Assembly: GCF_035222275.1 (NCBI RefSeq)
Contig: NC_085885.1
Span: 2,170,001-2,234,000 of the forward strand
Direction of reading: 5' to 3'
From: Podospora bellae-mahoneyi
Taxonomy: Eukaryota > Ascomycota > Sordariomycetes > Sordariales > Podosporaceae
DNA length: 64,000 nucleotides
Positions 1-11,337 of the stretch are shown here, in pieces; position 1 is the stretch's first letter; every line of letters begins with the position of its first letter. The notes below the pieces were generated by a model. The model made no database searches, was not told where the DNA came from, and worked only from the letters and a program-made list of their open reading frames with translations. Position numbers and translations under genes: made by a program.

Positions 1-47
1 TATCATTACATGTCTGGCTAGAAAATAAGTAAACCGCCCGACTACGC

Positions 48-1636
48 TTAAACAGCCTCGCCAAGACAGGCGAGCAACAGCCTCTCATAATCACCACTGG
101 TTTCACCCCTGACTCTGCTAACGAGACTTCTGTGATATCTCTTCTCGTAGGCACCGCGCACGTTCTGCATGTGAGTGCGGTCCCAGTGATATCTGATAAT
201 GCGGCTGGTCAAAAGGTGGTCCTTGGTTCCAGCGCCAGCCATGGCATCCTCAAGGAGCGCAGCATGATGCATGTACTTGTCGAGTCCCTGCCGAAGCTGG
301 AAAAGAAGAGCATCTTCCATGTGTCCAGAGAATTCCTGCAATATTGACGTCAGTAAACAAAAAAAAAAAAAAAAAACAAAACATATGGTATGGCAAAACA
401 TACCCTGCGAATAACATCCTCCAAACTCCTAGCATACTTCTGCTGGTACTCATACGCAATAGCCCGAATCTGGTTGTCGTTCCTCGTGCTCAAAATACTG
501 CACACCTTCATCTCATCCGTCCCGACCTTGCCCTCGGTCGCATTGTAAAGATCATTCACATCCCTATCAATCTCCATCTTCACCACCGGCGCCGAGTCCT
601 CCGCCCTCGTCGCCCCCAGCACAATCATGAAATGCCTCTCCGTCTTCATGCTCAAATCACCCTTGACATCATCCTCAAGACGCCTTCTAAACACGCGGTG
701 ATATTCGCTCTTGATGGCGTTCATATCGGCGTTTGACCTGCCAAGCAAGACATCGTTCAGAACCGCCTCCTTTGTGCCAATACCAGCCATGGCATCGCGC
801 AAAAGGTGGACATCGTGAAGGAGAGGGCCGCGGACGATGGAGATGAGGCCCGTCTCGAACCAACCGGAAACTTCACTCTTGATGTCCTTTTCGAGATCGC
901 GAGGACGGTGGATTCGGCTGTAGGCGTCGCGGAGGGTGCGAATCTGGTGGGGATCCTTGTTGGCGAGGATGCGGATTAGAGCTTTTTCATTTGTGCCAAA
1001 GCCCTTCATGGCGGCCCGCAAGCCCTGAGCGTCGGCATCGGGGCTCCAAGCGATGATTTGAGGGGGGCCATAGCCTGGCGAGGCAGGTGTCGGGGGATAT
1101 TGGTGGCCGTACTGTGTGTACTGGGCAGGAGGTTGGCCGTAAGCGCCTTGAGGTGGTGGGGGTTGACCGTATCCTTGCTGGGGAGGAGGAGCGCCGTAAG
1201 CACCTTGAGCAGGGTATTGGTGAGCCGGGGAGGGCGCGCCGTACGGTTGCGGAGGAGCGCCGTACGGTTGCGGAGAAGGAGCGCCGTACGGTTGGCCCGG
1301 GGGAGGAGCGCCGTACGGTTGGGCAGGTGGAGGAGCACCGTATGGTTGGGCAGGTGGGGGAGCGCCGTATGGTTGTGGTGATGGCGCGCCATATGGCTGG
1401 GGCGAGGGGGCACCGTATGGTTGAGGTGGGGGAGGCTGTCCGTAGCCATGGGGAGGGGGCTGTTGATAGTACTGGCCTTGAGGAGGAGGAGCGCCGTATT
1501 GCTGACCGGGCGGTGGTTGCTGGTAGTAACCCCCTTGTTGCGGAGGGGTTTCTTGGTTTCGTGAGTAATGCGCCATGATGCTCTGGGAGTCAGTCTCGAA
1601 CTTACGGCCGTACGGAGGGTATCCTGAGTAAGACAT
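48..1636 (-). CDS. Annexin with Pro/Gln/Tyr-rich N-terminal head
   Basis: Two exons, 1636-404 and 335-48, joined across a 68-nt intron (donor GTATGT, branch TACTGAC, acceptor TTGCAG), give about 506 residues. Residues about 30-190 are a low-complexity head built on PYGAP and QPP units, as in annexin VII/XI and fungal annexin C3 proteins. The rest holds four annexin repeats, visible as GTNEKALIRILANKD, GIGTKEAVLNDVLLG, KVGTDEMKVCSIL and GAGTKDHLLTSRIIR. Such proteins bind acidic membranes in a Ca2+-dependent manner. The start is the first ATG of the frame and opens with MSYSGYPPYG, a usual fungal annexin beginning. The intron carries an A/T homopolymer of about 16 nt. The gene looks whole. Confidence 0.93.
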
Positions 1637-2858
1637 TTGTCCTTGTTTGCAAATGCGAGATCTTTGTTGGCTCTGGCAAACAAGAAACGGATTCGTAGAG
1701 GGTAGCGGTTAGGTGGTTGGCAGCAGAGGAGCAGCCAAGAAGCAACAAATTTTCAAGGTGGATGCAAGTGGAAGGAAGGACAGCATCAGGAGAATGTTGC
1801 TTATCCATGGTTATATACTATATACTACATACCTATCTCCCAAACTAGATGTGACCTGCAGATCAATGGCCATCAGCGCGAGGCACCAGGCCCGGCTGCC
1901 TCTGAGCCTCTCTGCCCCTCACCCCGCATCGCACAGCCATGAACTGCTGAGAGCCTGCCCAGAACTATTGCGTCAATGTGTGGCTCAGCAGCAGCTTGCT
2001 GGTTGCCAAGCGGCTCAGCCCAACGAACATCTTCCCGAGCTTCGGCCACCATGTAGACGGCTATAAAGAAGCGCTGCCTCGCGATGCAATGTTAGCAGAT
2101 TGTGCCTAATTGCTACTCCTCGCTCGCGTGGTCTGGACAGTGACAGCAAAAAGTGAAAATGTCCAACCTTGGAACTCTTGTCAGGGTTGCCCCTCTATCT
2201 GTACCCCGAGCGGCATCTGCGCCACACCCGAATCCCGTTTGTCACACTCAATACCAGCCTCCCCCGGGTGTCGTCGGCACCTCTCTCTCTCTCTCACACA
2301 CACACACACTCTCTCTCTCTCTCTCTCTCCAGTCTGACAATACTATTGTCTCGGTATGGAGTACAAAAGCAGCCCACATCTAAAACTAGTTTCACACAGT
2401 CAGTGACAGTCTCTGCTCCTCGATAAGACTTTTCATCTCATCTTTCTCTTCCTCCCCTGCCCATCAAAGGTGGCTGGGGGTGTGTGGTCGTGGAGTGGTA
2501 CGTTAGCGCTCCCGAGCGGGCGGGTTAGGTGGGGCAATGCAGGGGTGGAGCTTCAACCTCCTCAATTTCCAAATCAAGCACTCCCCGTCGCCCAAAACAC
2601 TTTCTCGTTCAGCACACAAGAGCCTGTGACTGCGACTGAAGCCAGCCATCTGAATTATCATGGCCTTTCCTCGACTAAATAATCCTGCACCATGAGTGCT
2701 TTCTCAGGTTTGTTCCGCTTCTCTCCCTCTCTACTGTCTGCCGTCCCTTGAAACGCATTCCTGTCTGCTGCAGCTTTCCAGCATCTCGCTCTGGCTGCTG
2801 TGCGCCTTGCCTTCGGCCATTTGCATCTTGACACATCAGACACATCAGTGCCTTCAAG
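1637..2858. other. Intergenic region between divergent annexin and secreted-protein genes
   Basis: No credible coding region was seen. It contains the annexin 5' leader on the minus strand, a CT/CA microsatellite and, nearer 2858, the pyrimidine-rich leader of the plus-strand gene. Confidence 0.7.
2281..2329. repeat. CT / CA dinucleotide microsatellite
   Basis: A run of CT units is interrupted by a short CA run and then resumes as CT. It is intergenic and likely to vary in length between strains. Confidence 0.95.
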
Positions 2859-3611
2859 ATGCATTCCAACCGAGCAACTCTATTTCGTTTAGCATCCTAC
2901 GCTCTCTTTCTTCCTTGTTTCTCTCTGCCGCTCCATGAGTCGCCGTTGCAACAACCAGCAGCCCTAGCGCCCAGGGCGACCTATGCGGTAGTCAATATCG
3001 ATGGAGGAGGTTCCGGCACGACTCCGGGTGGGTCTCCGGGAGGGTCCCCAGGAGGAGGGATCGGCGCTGGCAGCCCCGGCACTTCCGGCCCCGGTGGTTC
3101 AGGGGGCTCAGGGGGGTCCGGTACCGGCAATCAGCCCGCCCCGAACCCCGTGACCATCACCGTGGTACAGACGCCTCCTACCAAGACAGCTGTTCAAACA
3201 GTTTTTATGACGTCGCCCGCAGTCACAAATCGTATCACAAACACTGTCGTCGTGACGAAAACGGTTGAGATTGTCAATATCGAGCCCACATCCACGCCTG
3301 CAACTAGCACGGCTCACCCTTTCCCGACATCGTCGGCCCAACCAGTGCTACCCATTGAATCCTCACACTTGACGTCAACACTGGTGTCGATCTCGTCCTT
3401 TTTGAGCTCGTCAACAGCGACACCAACTTCAGTCCTACCCTCAACCACCGATGTCATAGTCGTCACTTCGATTGCTGCTGTCCCCGAACCAAGTTTGAGC
3501 AGCAACACGACATACGATGACGGAAAATGGCACACCACATATCCAGCTTGGAACGGGACCTTGGACCGCCGGTCCAATCGTTCTCGGTTCCGGCAACGGG
3601 CTGCCCCCTGA
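2859..3611 (+). CDS. Predicted secreted Gly-rich, Ser/Thr-rich protein
   Basis: One open frame of 250 residues. The N-terminus looks like a signal peptide (basic start, then LASYALFLPCFSLPL). A Gly/Ser/Pro block follows at about residues 48-90, made of GGSPGG and GSGG units. Next is a Val/Thr-rich stretch with TVVQT and NTVVVTKTVEIV, then a Ser/Thr/Pro-rich mucin-like part suited to O-glycosylation. No catalytic domain was recognised. It is probably a cell-wall or extracellular structural protein. The last 25 or so residues are Arg-rich and unlike the rest. A parallel frame over 3517-3732 stays open past the stop, so the true 3' end could differ through a short unrecognised intron. The start ATG is the first in frame, just ahead of the signal-like segment. 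Confidence 0.6.
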   Translation: MHSNRATLFRLASYALFLPCFSLPLHESPLQQPAALAPRATYAVVNIDGGGSGTTPGGSPGGSPGGGIGAGSPGTSGPGGSGGSGGSGTGNQPAPNPVTITVVQTPPTKTAVQTVFMTSPAVTNRITNTVVVTKTVEIVNIEPTSTPATSTAHPFPTSSAQPVLPIESSHLTSTLVSISSFLSSSTATPTSVLPSTTDVIVVTSIAAVPEPSLSSNTTYDDGKWHTTYPAWNGTLDRRSNRSRFRQRAAP

Positions 3612-5582
3612 GCGCGGCATGTTTTTGGCCAGCATGGCACCGATGCTGCACGAGAGGGCGTTTTTGACGGACACGGCGATGCTGTATGTTTTGATGAGCC
3701 ACGACGTAATGTATGAGGCACGCAATATATGAGAAGGATAAGGAGGGGGGGGGGGTTTGATCTTAGACTATCGTGGACCAAGAGCTGGAACACGTATGGC
3801 AGGCACGGCCAGGGGTAACTCTGCTTTCTTTTTGGTCTTTGGCTGGAGTATCCGGTACGTCATGTCATGTAGGATAGCTGCGAGTTGATCGGGTCAGGAC
3901 ACGAAGAGAATGTTGATATTGCACCCAAGGTCGGCCGCTGCCTTATGCCTTATGCCTTAGCTTGTTGTTCCCCAGAACCCGGATGGTGGGTGGGGCCTTG
4001 ACAGAAGACACGACGGCTCCAAGTCCAAATCACGACACCTGCCGTCACGGCTTTTGATGGTTGGCGTGACTTGAAGCTTATCATCAGCCGCGGGACGCGG
4101 ACGACAAGAGCACGACATCACGACAGGTAGCGATAATAGGCGCCTTGGAGAGGCATCTCGATGACATGTCTCTCCATCTCGATGATAACCGTCGCTCAAG
4201 GGTGATGGTGTGTATCCAGACTCTCAAGCTCGAGTAGCCGGTCGCCTGCCAAAACGGTTGCACGTGCATCTTGGTACTGCGTCGTTACTCAATTGCCTTG
4301 ACTGCCACGATGATGCCTACGGCAATCTGCAGTCGAGGGTCATTCTTTCCCCAGCTTGACAGCTGTCACATTTTGATTTCCTGTACCATGCTGATAATGG
4401 GAGTCTCAGATATGTTTGCCTGAATGGCATGCGCGTTTTTCGAGAATGCCATCTGACGATACCACATACACACTTTAACGACGAGCGCAACACCTTAAAG
4501 GAGGATGACACCAGGGTAAAAACGCTGTCTGGCTGTGGTACCTTGTCAGCGGGCAACGGCATTTGAGTTCTGACAGTTATCATGCTTCCCACCACCGGTG
4601 CGAACCAACCTCATCTCTGTGGTCAAGGACACCACGACAACCCTAGTGAGGGATCAGGTACACCCGGCAGAAGGATGGGACAGAACCGATTGTGAATTTG
4701 GGCGGGGGGCTTTGGGATGAAGGGGCGCAAAGAATACCATTGCGACCTGCTGTCCTCACGACCTGCTGTCCCACTTCTTGGCTCGCAAAGCTTTTTCGGC
4801 CACAGCCTCTCCCCTTGGCTCGTTGGCTTAGTTTTGCACCACTGAGGGCGTGTATCACCAACTCACAAAGGCAGATCCTGCCATGCCAGGATTGGTACCG
4901 GCGGCCCATTGACACAAATCCGGGGAGGTACCTGGATAGCTCATCCTATGTACATACAGTTCGCGGCCAGTCCGATCACGGTGGTCTCGCACCATGTCTC
5001 TTTTTTTCCCGCTCATGGTCCGCACGAATGCGGCTCAGAAACCGTTGATTCAGTTCAACGTAACGCCGCGGGATATTTCCCCCCTGTTGTTGTTGTTGTT
5101 GTCCCGGCAGGTTTAGACGAGTTTCCCTCTTTCCGATTTTCAAGGTTACGCTGCCACACACATCGACATTCACATGGAGATCCAACCAGACTCGGAGGTG
5201 ATCCCCAAACCCCCTGTGAGTCCTTTTGTTGTACCCGACTGGGGTTTGGTTTGGGGTTGCTGATTTTCGAGACAGGCGACAAGAGTTCAGGTACTTGTGC
5301 CTACGAGATGGGTACAAGACTTTTGATCTACCTTGATTACCACACCGCCGCCTAGCCCGAAAAGGCGCCGACTCGCCCCAAGTGTCTGTCAGTCGCTGTC
5401 AGGCACATAGATATAAAGCATAAAAACAAGAGATCTCTCCTCCCTCCCTGATCTGATCTCGAGCAACAACCACCGCTTTCATCTCAAACACCACTTCAGC
5501 CTGAAGCCACAATATCAATACGGGACCCTTTGGTCTTACATCTTTGTCTATCACACACCTTCTTCTTACCTACTTTTTCAAC
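3612..5582. other. Long intergenic region upstream of the EFE-like gene
   Basis: No convincing gene was seen on either strand. A G homopolymer lies near 3750 and GTT trinucleotides near 5084-5101. The last 150 nt or so are C/T-rich with AAC/CAA motifs and look like the promoter and 5' leader of the gene at 5583. Open frames here lack introns, domains and consistent composition. Confidence 0.6.
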
Positions 5583-7071
5583 ATGAAGATCTCGGTCCGC
5601 ACCACGGGTCTTCCCCTCTGCCGGGCTGCTCTACCCGGCAGAGCCGTCAGAACAATGGCCACAGCCGCCGTTGCCGTCGCCACCCATGTCTCCTCAGGGT
5701 CGTCGTCACCCATGAGCATGCCACCACGCTTATTCAACGTCCGAGCCGCACAAAACGCCAGACTCCCTGTTCAACCTGCCTCAACCCCACGCCAGCCCAC
5801 CACCACCACCACCACCACCCAAAGTCAAACCCACCCCCTCATGCCCCCGGGCTACATCGCCACAACAGCCACCCTCCCCACCTTCACCATCCCCAGCGTC
5901 ATCCTCCCTACCCCATCCCACCACCTCCTCGCAAAATCCATCATCTCGGCCTTCCGACGAGACGGCATAATTCAAATAGCCCAATCCCCCCTCCAACAAC
6001 GCCTCTGCAAAGAAGCAATGGCAGCCTCAAAGCAGTTCTTTGCACTCCCGCCCGAGAAAAAGGCGGCTTGCGTGGATGAACGGTCGTATGGGGGTTACAT
6101 CGCCTCCGGGGAGGAGGTCACCGACGGCATAGCCGACTACAGCGAGATATTCACCATCACCCGTGATTTCGCCAAGACTGACTCGAGGGTCAAGGCGGGG
6201 TGGCCTTGTCATGGACCTGTTCCCTGGCCTGAGGATGGGGGAATGAGGGAGACGATGATGAGGTATAAGACCGAGCTAGGGGAGGAAGGGAAGAGGTTGG
6301 TGAGGTTGGTGGAGATGGGGTTGGGGCTTGAGGAGGGGGAGCTGGGGCGGTGGATTGGTGATGATGGGAAAGAGGGGGAGGGGGGGTGGCATCACGCACG
6401 GGTCTTGCGGTTTCCTCCCAGGAACAAGACTAATGGGAAGGGGAAGGAGGGGAGGGGGATTGGCTCGCACACGGATTATGGGCTGCTGGTTATCTCGGCG
6501 CAGGATGAGGTTGGGGGTTTGTTTATTCGGCGGCCGAGTCGGGAGGAGAGGTTTGCGAATTGGGAGAAGAGTGCTGCGGGCTTGAGGGAGGAGGAGGAGG
6601 GGTGGGTTTTTGTCCCGCCTGTTGGGGGGACGCATACGGTTATTCTTGGTGAGTCTTTTTTTTTTTTGACTCCTTTTCTTCTACAACCTGGAGGATGATT
6701 GGACTAATGAGGGGGAAATAGGGGATATGATGCAGTACTTGACGAGAAACTACCTCACCGCCACGCCTCACAAAGTCGGCCTGAACACACGAGAGAGGTT
6801 CGCATTTGCTTATTTTCATGAGCCGAGCTTTCAGGCTGTGTTGAAGCCCCTGAATGGTGGTGTCATCCCAACAGACCTAGACGACAGCAGAAAAAACGAC
6901 AAGGGGGTGCACTATGGGACGCATTTCACGAATATGTTTATCAGGAATTATCCTGAGAGGATCACGACGAAGAGGTTGTTGGCCGAGGGGCGGTATGGGT
7001 TGTTGGAGAGGCCTGAGTTGAGGACTATTGGGGCGGTTCCTACTACCACCACTGTCGAGAAGTCGGTATGA
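5583..7071 (+). CDS. Ethylene-forming-enzyme-like 2-oxoglutarate/Fe(II) oxygenase
   Basis: Exons 5583-6648 and 6722-7071 (73-nt intron, donor GTGAGT) give 471 residues. Non-haem iron ligands are visible as His296 and Asp298 in SHTDYGLLVISAQDEVGG and His372 in TPHKVGLNTRERF, with Arg381 in the 2-oxoglutarate carboxylate position. Similarity to Pseudomonas EFE, recalled from memory, is unusually close along the chain: EAMAASKQFF, GGYIASGEEVTDG, RVKAGWPCHGPVPWP, RVLRFPP, FAYFHEP and HFTNMFIRNYP. EFE turns 2-oxoglutarate into ethylene and CO2 and also hydroxylates L-arginine; whether this protein makes ethylene is unknown. It carries roughly 110 extra N-terminal residues rich in Arg, Ala, Ser and Thr, possibly a mitochondrial presequence. 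The start ATG has a good context (CAACATG); there is no upstream ATG in frame. A plain isopenicillin-N-synthase-like oxygenase is the alternative. Confidence 0.92.
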
Positions 7072-8020
7072 CTCGGAGATGATGAGTTGTCAAAGAGGTG
7101 GTGGCGTTGGGGTGATGGTGCGTCATGCTTGTCTTGGACACAGCAGCAGGTGGGGTGATATCGGAGTCTGGAGTGGTGGTCAGGGGTTCAGGGGTGAGGG
7201 AGTAGTGCATGTACATCATATTGTTTTTTGGGAGTTTGATGGGGAGTTGACATGGTACGATAGCTTGATTTGGATATGTGGGTTTGGAGTCCTGGGTATT
7301 TGCTTTTGGTAATATTTCTCTGGTTGGTAAAGGGGCGGTGGGGGGGTAACAAAACCTGGAGTTTATTTTTGTTTTTTGTCTATTTTTCTTTAATGTAGTT
7401 TTCTTTTGCAGATATTTTTACGATACCTAAGTAATCCTCATCTTACCTATCTATTATCATCTTCAATCCCACCCGGTCAAAGATCTTTGACTTGACTATC
7501 TTGTTGTTCGTTGACATTACTGAGTTTGATGTCTAAGGCTGGACAGCAAAAAGAGATCCACAATTATTGGAATGTTACCAGGTTGGCCTTGGATGGTGAC
7601 AATTTGACGGCCGTTTCGGAAGGAGTTTCCCTTCTCAAACCCCGAGCATTTACCTTCGGATTCAGGTTGCCGGATCGGCTTACCTACCTTAACTTGGCTG
7701 GCCAAAAATTCAAGACATCCAGACTACGTTGGCTTAAGCACTGAGACATTGGTGTGGTGGTGCAGCAGCAGGAGCGTTACATCAAACGCACGCAACTGTC
7801 CGGCTGCTGTGCATCTGAAATGTCTGAGATTGGATATTGGTTTTGGGGTTGGGATCCACGGGTGGTGTTGGGTCAGGTAAGTTGAGATCTGAGATTGTTG
7901 CGATGAGAGTCAGGTTTTGAGATGGGCGATCACATATTGGTTTCAGATCTGAGGACGGGAGGGGGGTGGCTTGCGTGGTTGACTGAGGGTGGGAGGTTGG
8001 GTTGTTTGAGGCGGTGAGTT
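7072..8020. other. Intergenic, 3' flank of the EFE-like gene
   Basis: Nothing coding is supported. The first 350 nt is G/T-rich and probably 3' UTR. A plus-strand open frame at about 7511-7744 has no supporting features. Confidence 0.55.
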
Positions 8021-8622
8021 TCATGTCTGGGCTTGATTGAGGGTATCAGTTTGACAATCATGTGGCTTGATCTTGAAAGGAAGTGAAAATCGTTGAACAG
8101 CCTCATCCGTAATTTTCTTAGACCACACATTGTCACTATCAGACTTGACCGCAAACCCAACTTGTCCTGGATGCTTGGATAGGTGAGTACCAACTCGAGA
8201 TTTCAAATGTTCAACAACCCACCTCCACCCACACCCCCTTCCCACACCCTCCATTCAACCGTTACGTCCGTTGACAACACACAGACACAACACATTGGAA
8301 CTCCCAGAGACACCTAACCCATCCACTTACCTCCCAGCCCGGGCACATCGGACATGAAAGCGGTAAGCTTCCCCCCGTCACCATCCATGTACAGCTCAAA
8401 CTGACCCCCTTCCCAGTCGTCCATAACCGGTCCCGACCAGCCAACTACCGATCCGAAACCCCTCAACCAAGCCTCCTTAAACCCGTTAAACACGCAGTCC
8501 AACCTGAAACCATTCGCCCATCTTTGCGGGGAAACCTCATCGATTTTGGGATGATCCTTGGGCCCACCATCAGATCTAAGACATTGGGCGCGTTGATATG
8601 ACCTGTCGGAGTCGGACCGCAT
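8021..8622 (-). CDS. Unknown small protein, two-exon model
   Basis: A frame from ATG at 8622 runs to a perfect GTAAGT donor at 8330. Joining it to the acceptor ending at 8167 (ATCCAG) keeps the frame and reaches TGA at 8021, giving 145 residues. The 164-nt intron is longer than its neighbours' introns. The product has Trp/Gly/Asp-rich segments such as GWSGPVMDDWEGGQFELYMD, SDVPGLG and VGFAVKSDSDNVWSKKITD. No domain or family was recognised. Composition looks protein-like on both sides of the junction, which supports real coding. A further 5' exon is possible: an AAGCAG/GTAACC donor-like site and an ACCATCAG acceptor lie just upstream of 8622. Confidence 0.42.
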
Positions 8623-9887
8623 CTGATGGTTGTGGGAGTCGGGTAGTTGCGGGGAAAGGAGATCGGGGTTACCTGCTTTTGGCTGATATAAGGTAAGATG
8701 AGGTGTACAAAGAGTGATAGCCGAGTTGGGGGTTGTGGAACGAGAGAAAAAGGTTGGAGTAGCAGGTTACTAGCCTTGTGTCAGGGCTTTTTGATCTAGG
8801 CCAGAGGTTGAAAGACATTGTGATGTTGGGGACTTTGGAGGAGATTGCGGTTGGTGAAGGTAGGATGCCTATCTTTAATTCTGATTTGAATGCACAAATG
8901 CTCTTGCCTGATCATCGGCCCTTGATGGTCGCTCCTGCCTACTGACAGATGGATATGTGGTTGCCTTGGTGTTGATAAGATTTCAAGGAAGGTGCAGAGG
9001 TGTGGGTCAGGTCATCGAGTGATGGGTTTAGCTGGAATTCACTGAAAGCAGGGCCATCATCAAAAAATACCTTGCTCTCGCCCATAGAAAGAATGGCAGT
9101 GCACCCCATAAGAGGCTCCTTGGATTTGACAAATTCTTAATCAACACACTCCCATGGACTGGTATTGTTGTTACAGTCATTAAAGTCCTTGGGTGTCGGG
9201 GCTTAGGGATGTTTGAAATTGTGCCTTTTCGCATAGACGAGCTCTGGTATATTGAAGATACGCAAAGGGAGTAAAAGCTGCGAGTGAACTGGTTAGGGGA
9301 GAAACATGACTTTTTCGTGTTGTTAGAATGAAAGCCTGCTATTGCCTGTACCTCTAAATTCCAGGCTTTGATGAGATACTACCAGGTACCTACCTTATTA
9401 GGGTTGTTCAAGTCCGGAGGAACTAGAGGGGTGGCTTGAAAGGCCTGTTGCCATATTCATCTAATAGACAAGAAGCTGCTGACACTGGTCTCGAGGAGAT
9501 TTGGGGGTTTGGCATTGGGGTTGGTGCCAAATTCCAGATGAATAGTGTCGCATAAAAGCCAGAGCACTGGCCTCAGATGATGTCATTAGAGTTTAAGAAC
9601 TTTAACAACCCTATCAATTGGTTCTGCTAATAGGGTACCTTATTCTTCCGATCAACATTGAAGACCGGCAAGCCAAAAATGCAGTGTGCTTTCACATCCA
9701 GAGATGCCGGCGCCGGGCCATTTAGACGCACATCTGTGCCCCCGAAAAGCTCCGCTCCGAACAACCAGCTGTTCTCTTCCAGAAAGTACAAAATAGAAAC
9801 AAGGTTCCCGCCAAAATGGTCCACACCCCCCTTCGTCTATCACAAGCCGTCTCGCTGATTGCCCTCCAACAGTGCCTCCTCCTGAAC
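8623..9887. other. Intergenic
   Basis: No gene is supported. Short open frames at 9028-9234 and 9616-9858 have no recognisable content. TACCT-type motifs common in fungal spacers occur near 9380. Confidence 0.5.
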
Positions 9888-10319
9888 CTATCTCTCCTGC
9901 TCCAACGCCGACATCATCCTTGCCATCGTCACTTGATGCCCCGAATACTGCCCCAAACTCTCTTGCTTCCGCCTACTCCCAGATATCTCGTACTCCGATC
10001 CCAATAGCCCCTCACACCACTGCTTCAATGTTTTCTTGCACCGCTTTTTGATATCCTTGGCATTTTTCAAAGCCTCCTCGGCTAAATCCATCTCCTCTTT
10101 TGCATCATTCATGGCCCACTCCGCATCCAGCTTCTCCTTGCGGACCGTGAGTTCTTTGCCGTCCAAGTCTGCTAGTTCCTTTGCTGAAACACCTCTTTCT
10201 TTGGCTTTCTTGCGGCGTTCTTTGGCTATTTCGTGGGCCTTTCTCTTGGTTTCAAAATCTTCTTTGCATTTCTCGTGGTGTTCAACTACTTCGTCATAGT
10301 CCTCTTGGAAGTTGGTCAT
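9888..10319 (-). CDS. Unknown highly charged coiled-coil protein
   Basis: One exon of 143 residues starts at MTNFQEDYDEVVEHHEKC. Nearly all of it is Glu/Lys/Ala-rich helix with heptad-like spacing, for example KRKAHEIAKERRKKAKERG and EEMDLAEEALKNAKDIKKR, so a coiled coil is expected. It ends with an uncharged tail. No domain was recognised. The same frame stays open upstream to 10631, but that part is Ser/Thr/Pro-rich and looks like leader, so the internal ATG at 10319 was preferred. It could be a fast-evolving lineage-specific protein. Confidence 0.5.
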   Translation of the reverse strand: MTNFQEDYDEVVEHHEKCKEDFETKRKAHEIAKERRKKAKERGVSAKELADLDGKELTVRKEKLDAEWAMNDAKEEMDLAEEALKNAKDIKKRCKKTLKQWCEGLLGSEYEISGSRRKQESLGQYSGHQVTMARMMSALEQER

Positions 10320-11337
10320 TGTGGGCGAGGGCAAAGGTGTGAATTTGTGCGAGTTCGATGAAGGTAGTTCAGCTTGGGGGTTTGCTATGGGGGTTTGAGT
10401 GGTAGTGGAGGTAAGGGTAAGTTGCTTCTGTGTGACTGTGTGTCTCTGGCTGTCTGTTCGATGGCTCCAGGTACCGAGGACCCAGGGTGTTTGTAGTAGA
10501 GGGAACAGTGCTGAGGACCTCGGCGTTTGAACTATCGAAAGTAGCTGAGTGCGTCTGACGCTATCAAGGGTAGGGGGAGAGGCACGCATGCTGCTGAAAA
10601 TCGTACGGCAATTTGTCAGATGATGCTTCATGAACTTGTTGGTTGTTCAAAAACATGACACTTGACGTGAGAGTTCGGATATGGAACGTTCGCGGCCCCA
10701 ACAGGCCAACGAGCTACGTAACAGGCTGTTAAGCCAAAGCTTCATATGGCTGCTAGGCACGGCACCTGTTTTGAAGGTTCGGGTATGGAACGCGTCTGTC
10801 TAGCCACACCGGTCTATGATTGAGAAGATACGAACTGATATACAAGGCCTGAGAGTGATGTTGTCGGGGTGGCAACCTGTAATCATGAAACCTCGCCGAT
10901 CGAGGGGGGTTACACGGTCAAACGCCGTTACAAACACCAAAGCGGTTCTAGAACACGTACCACTTGTCAATGAGATGATAAATGTATTGCTATTGAGAGG
11001 CCTAAACATCAACTAGATTCTTCCTTCCCATCTAACAAGGTTTCATCATTGATTGGTGACGCATGACTTGACCTCGGCGTGTAGCGGCAACTTCCCATTC
11101 CCATACATTCAGCTTCTTTATTACACATCGGCTCTCATTGACCTTTGCGTTGCAAAACTGCCTCGAGACTGCCCTTTTCCCAGCTTACCTTTCTGATTCT
11201 GCAAAGTCCAGCATCAACAATTACTCGTCGTCCCACAAAGAACTCAAATAATCAACACAAAGGATGACCTGCGTAAACTTGAATAACCAGCACAAACACA
11301 GACAACCACAAACCGCCTCTCCCGCTCATCAGCCAGT
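10320..11337. other. Intergenic
   Basis: Nothing certain. The part adjoining 10319 is probably the leader of the coiled-coil gene. The part adjoining 11337 is the 3' flank of the AA9 gene. A plus-strand frame at 10816-11016 has no support. Confidence 0.5.

Noticed and set aside
1006-1683. Arg/Leu/Thr-rich frames over the annexin head
   Set aside because: Out-of-frame reading of the PYGAP repeat; the annexin frame is certain.
3517-3732. Plus-strand frame overlapping the end of the secreted protein
   Set aside because: No splice was found to join it in frame, and it has no domain. It is mentioned as a possible alternative 3' end only.
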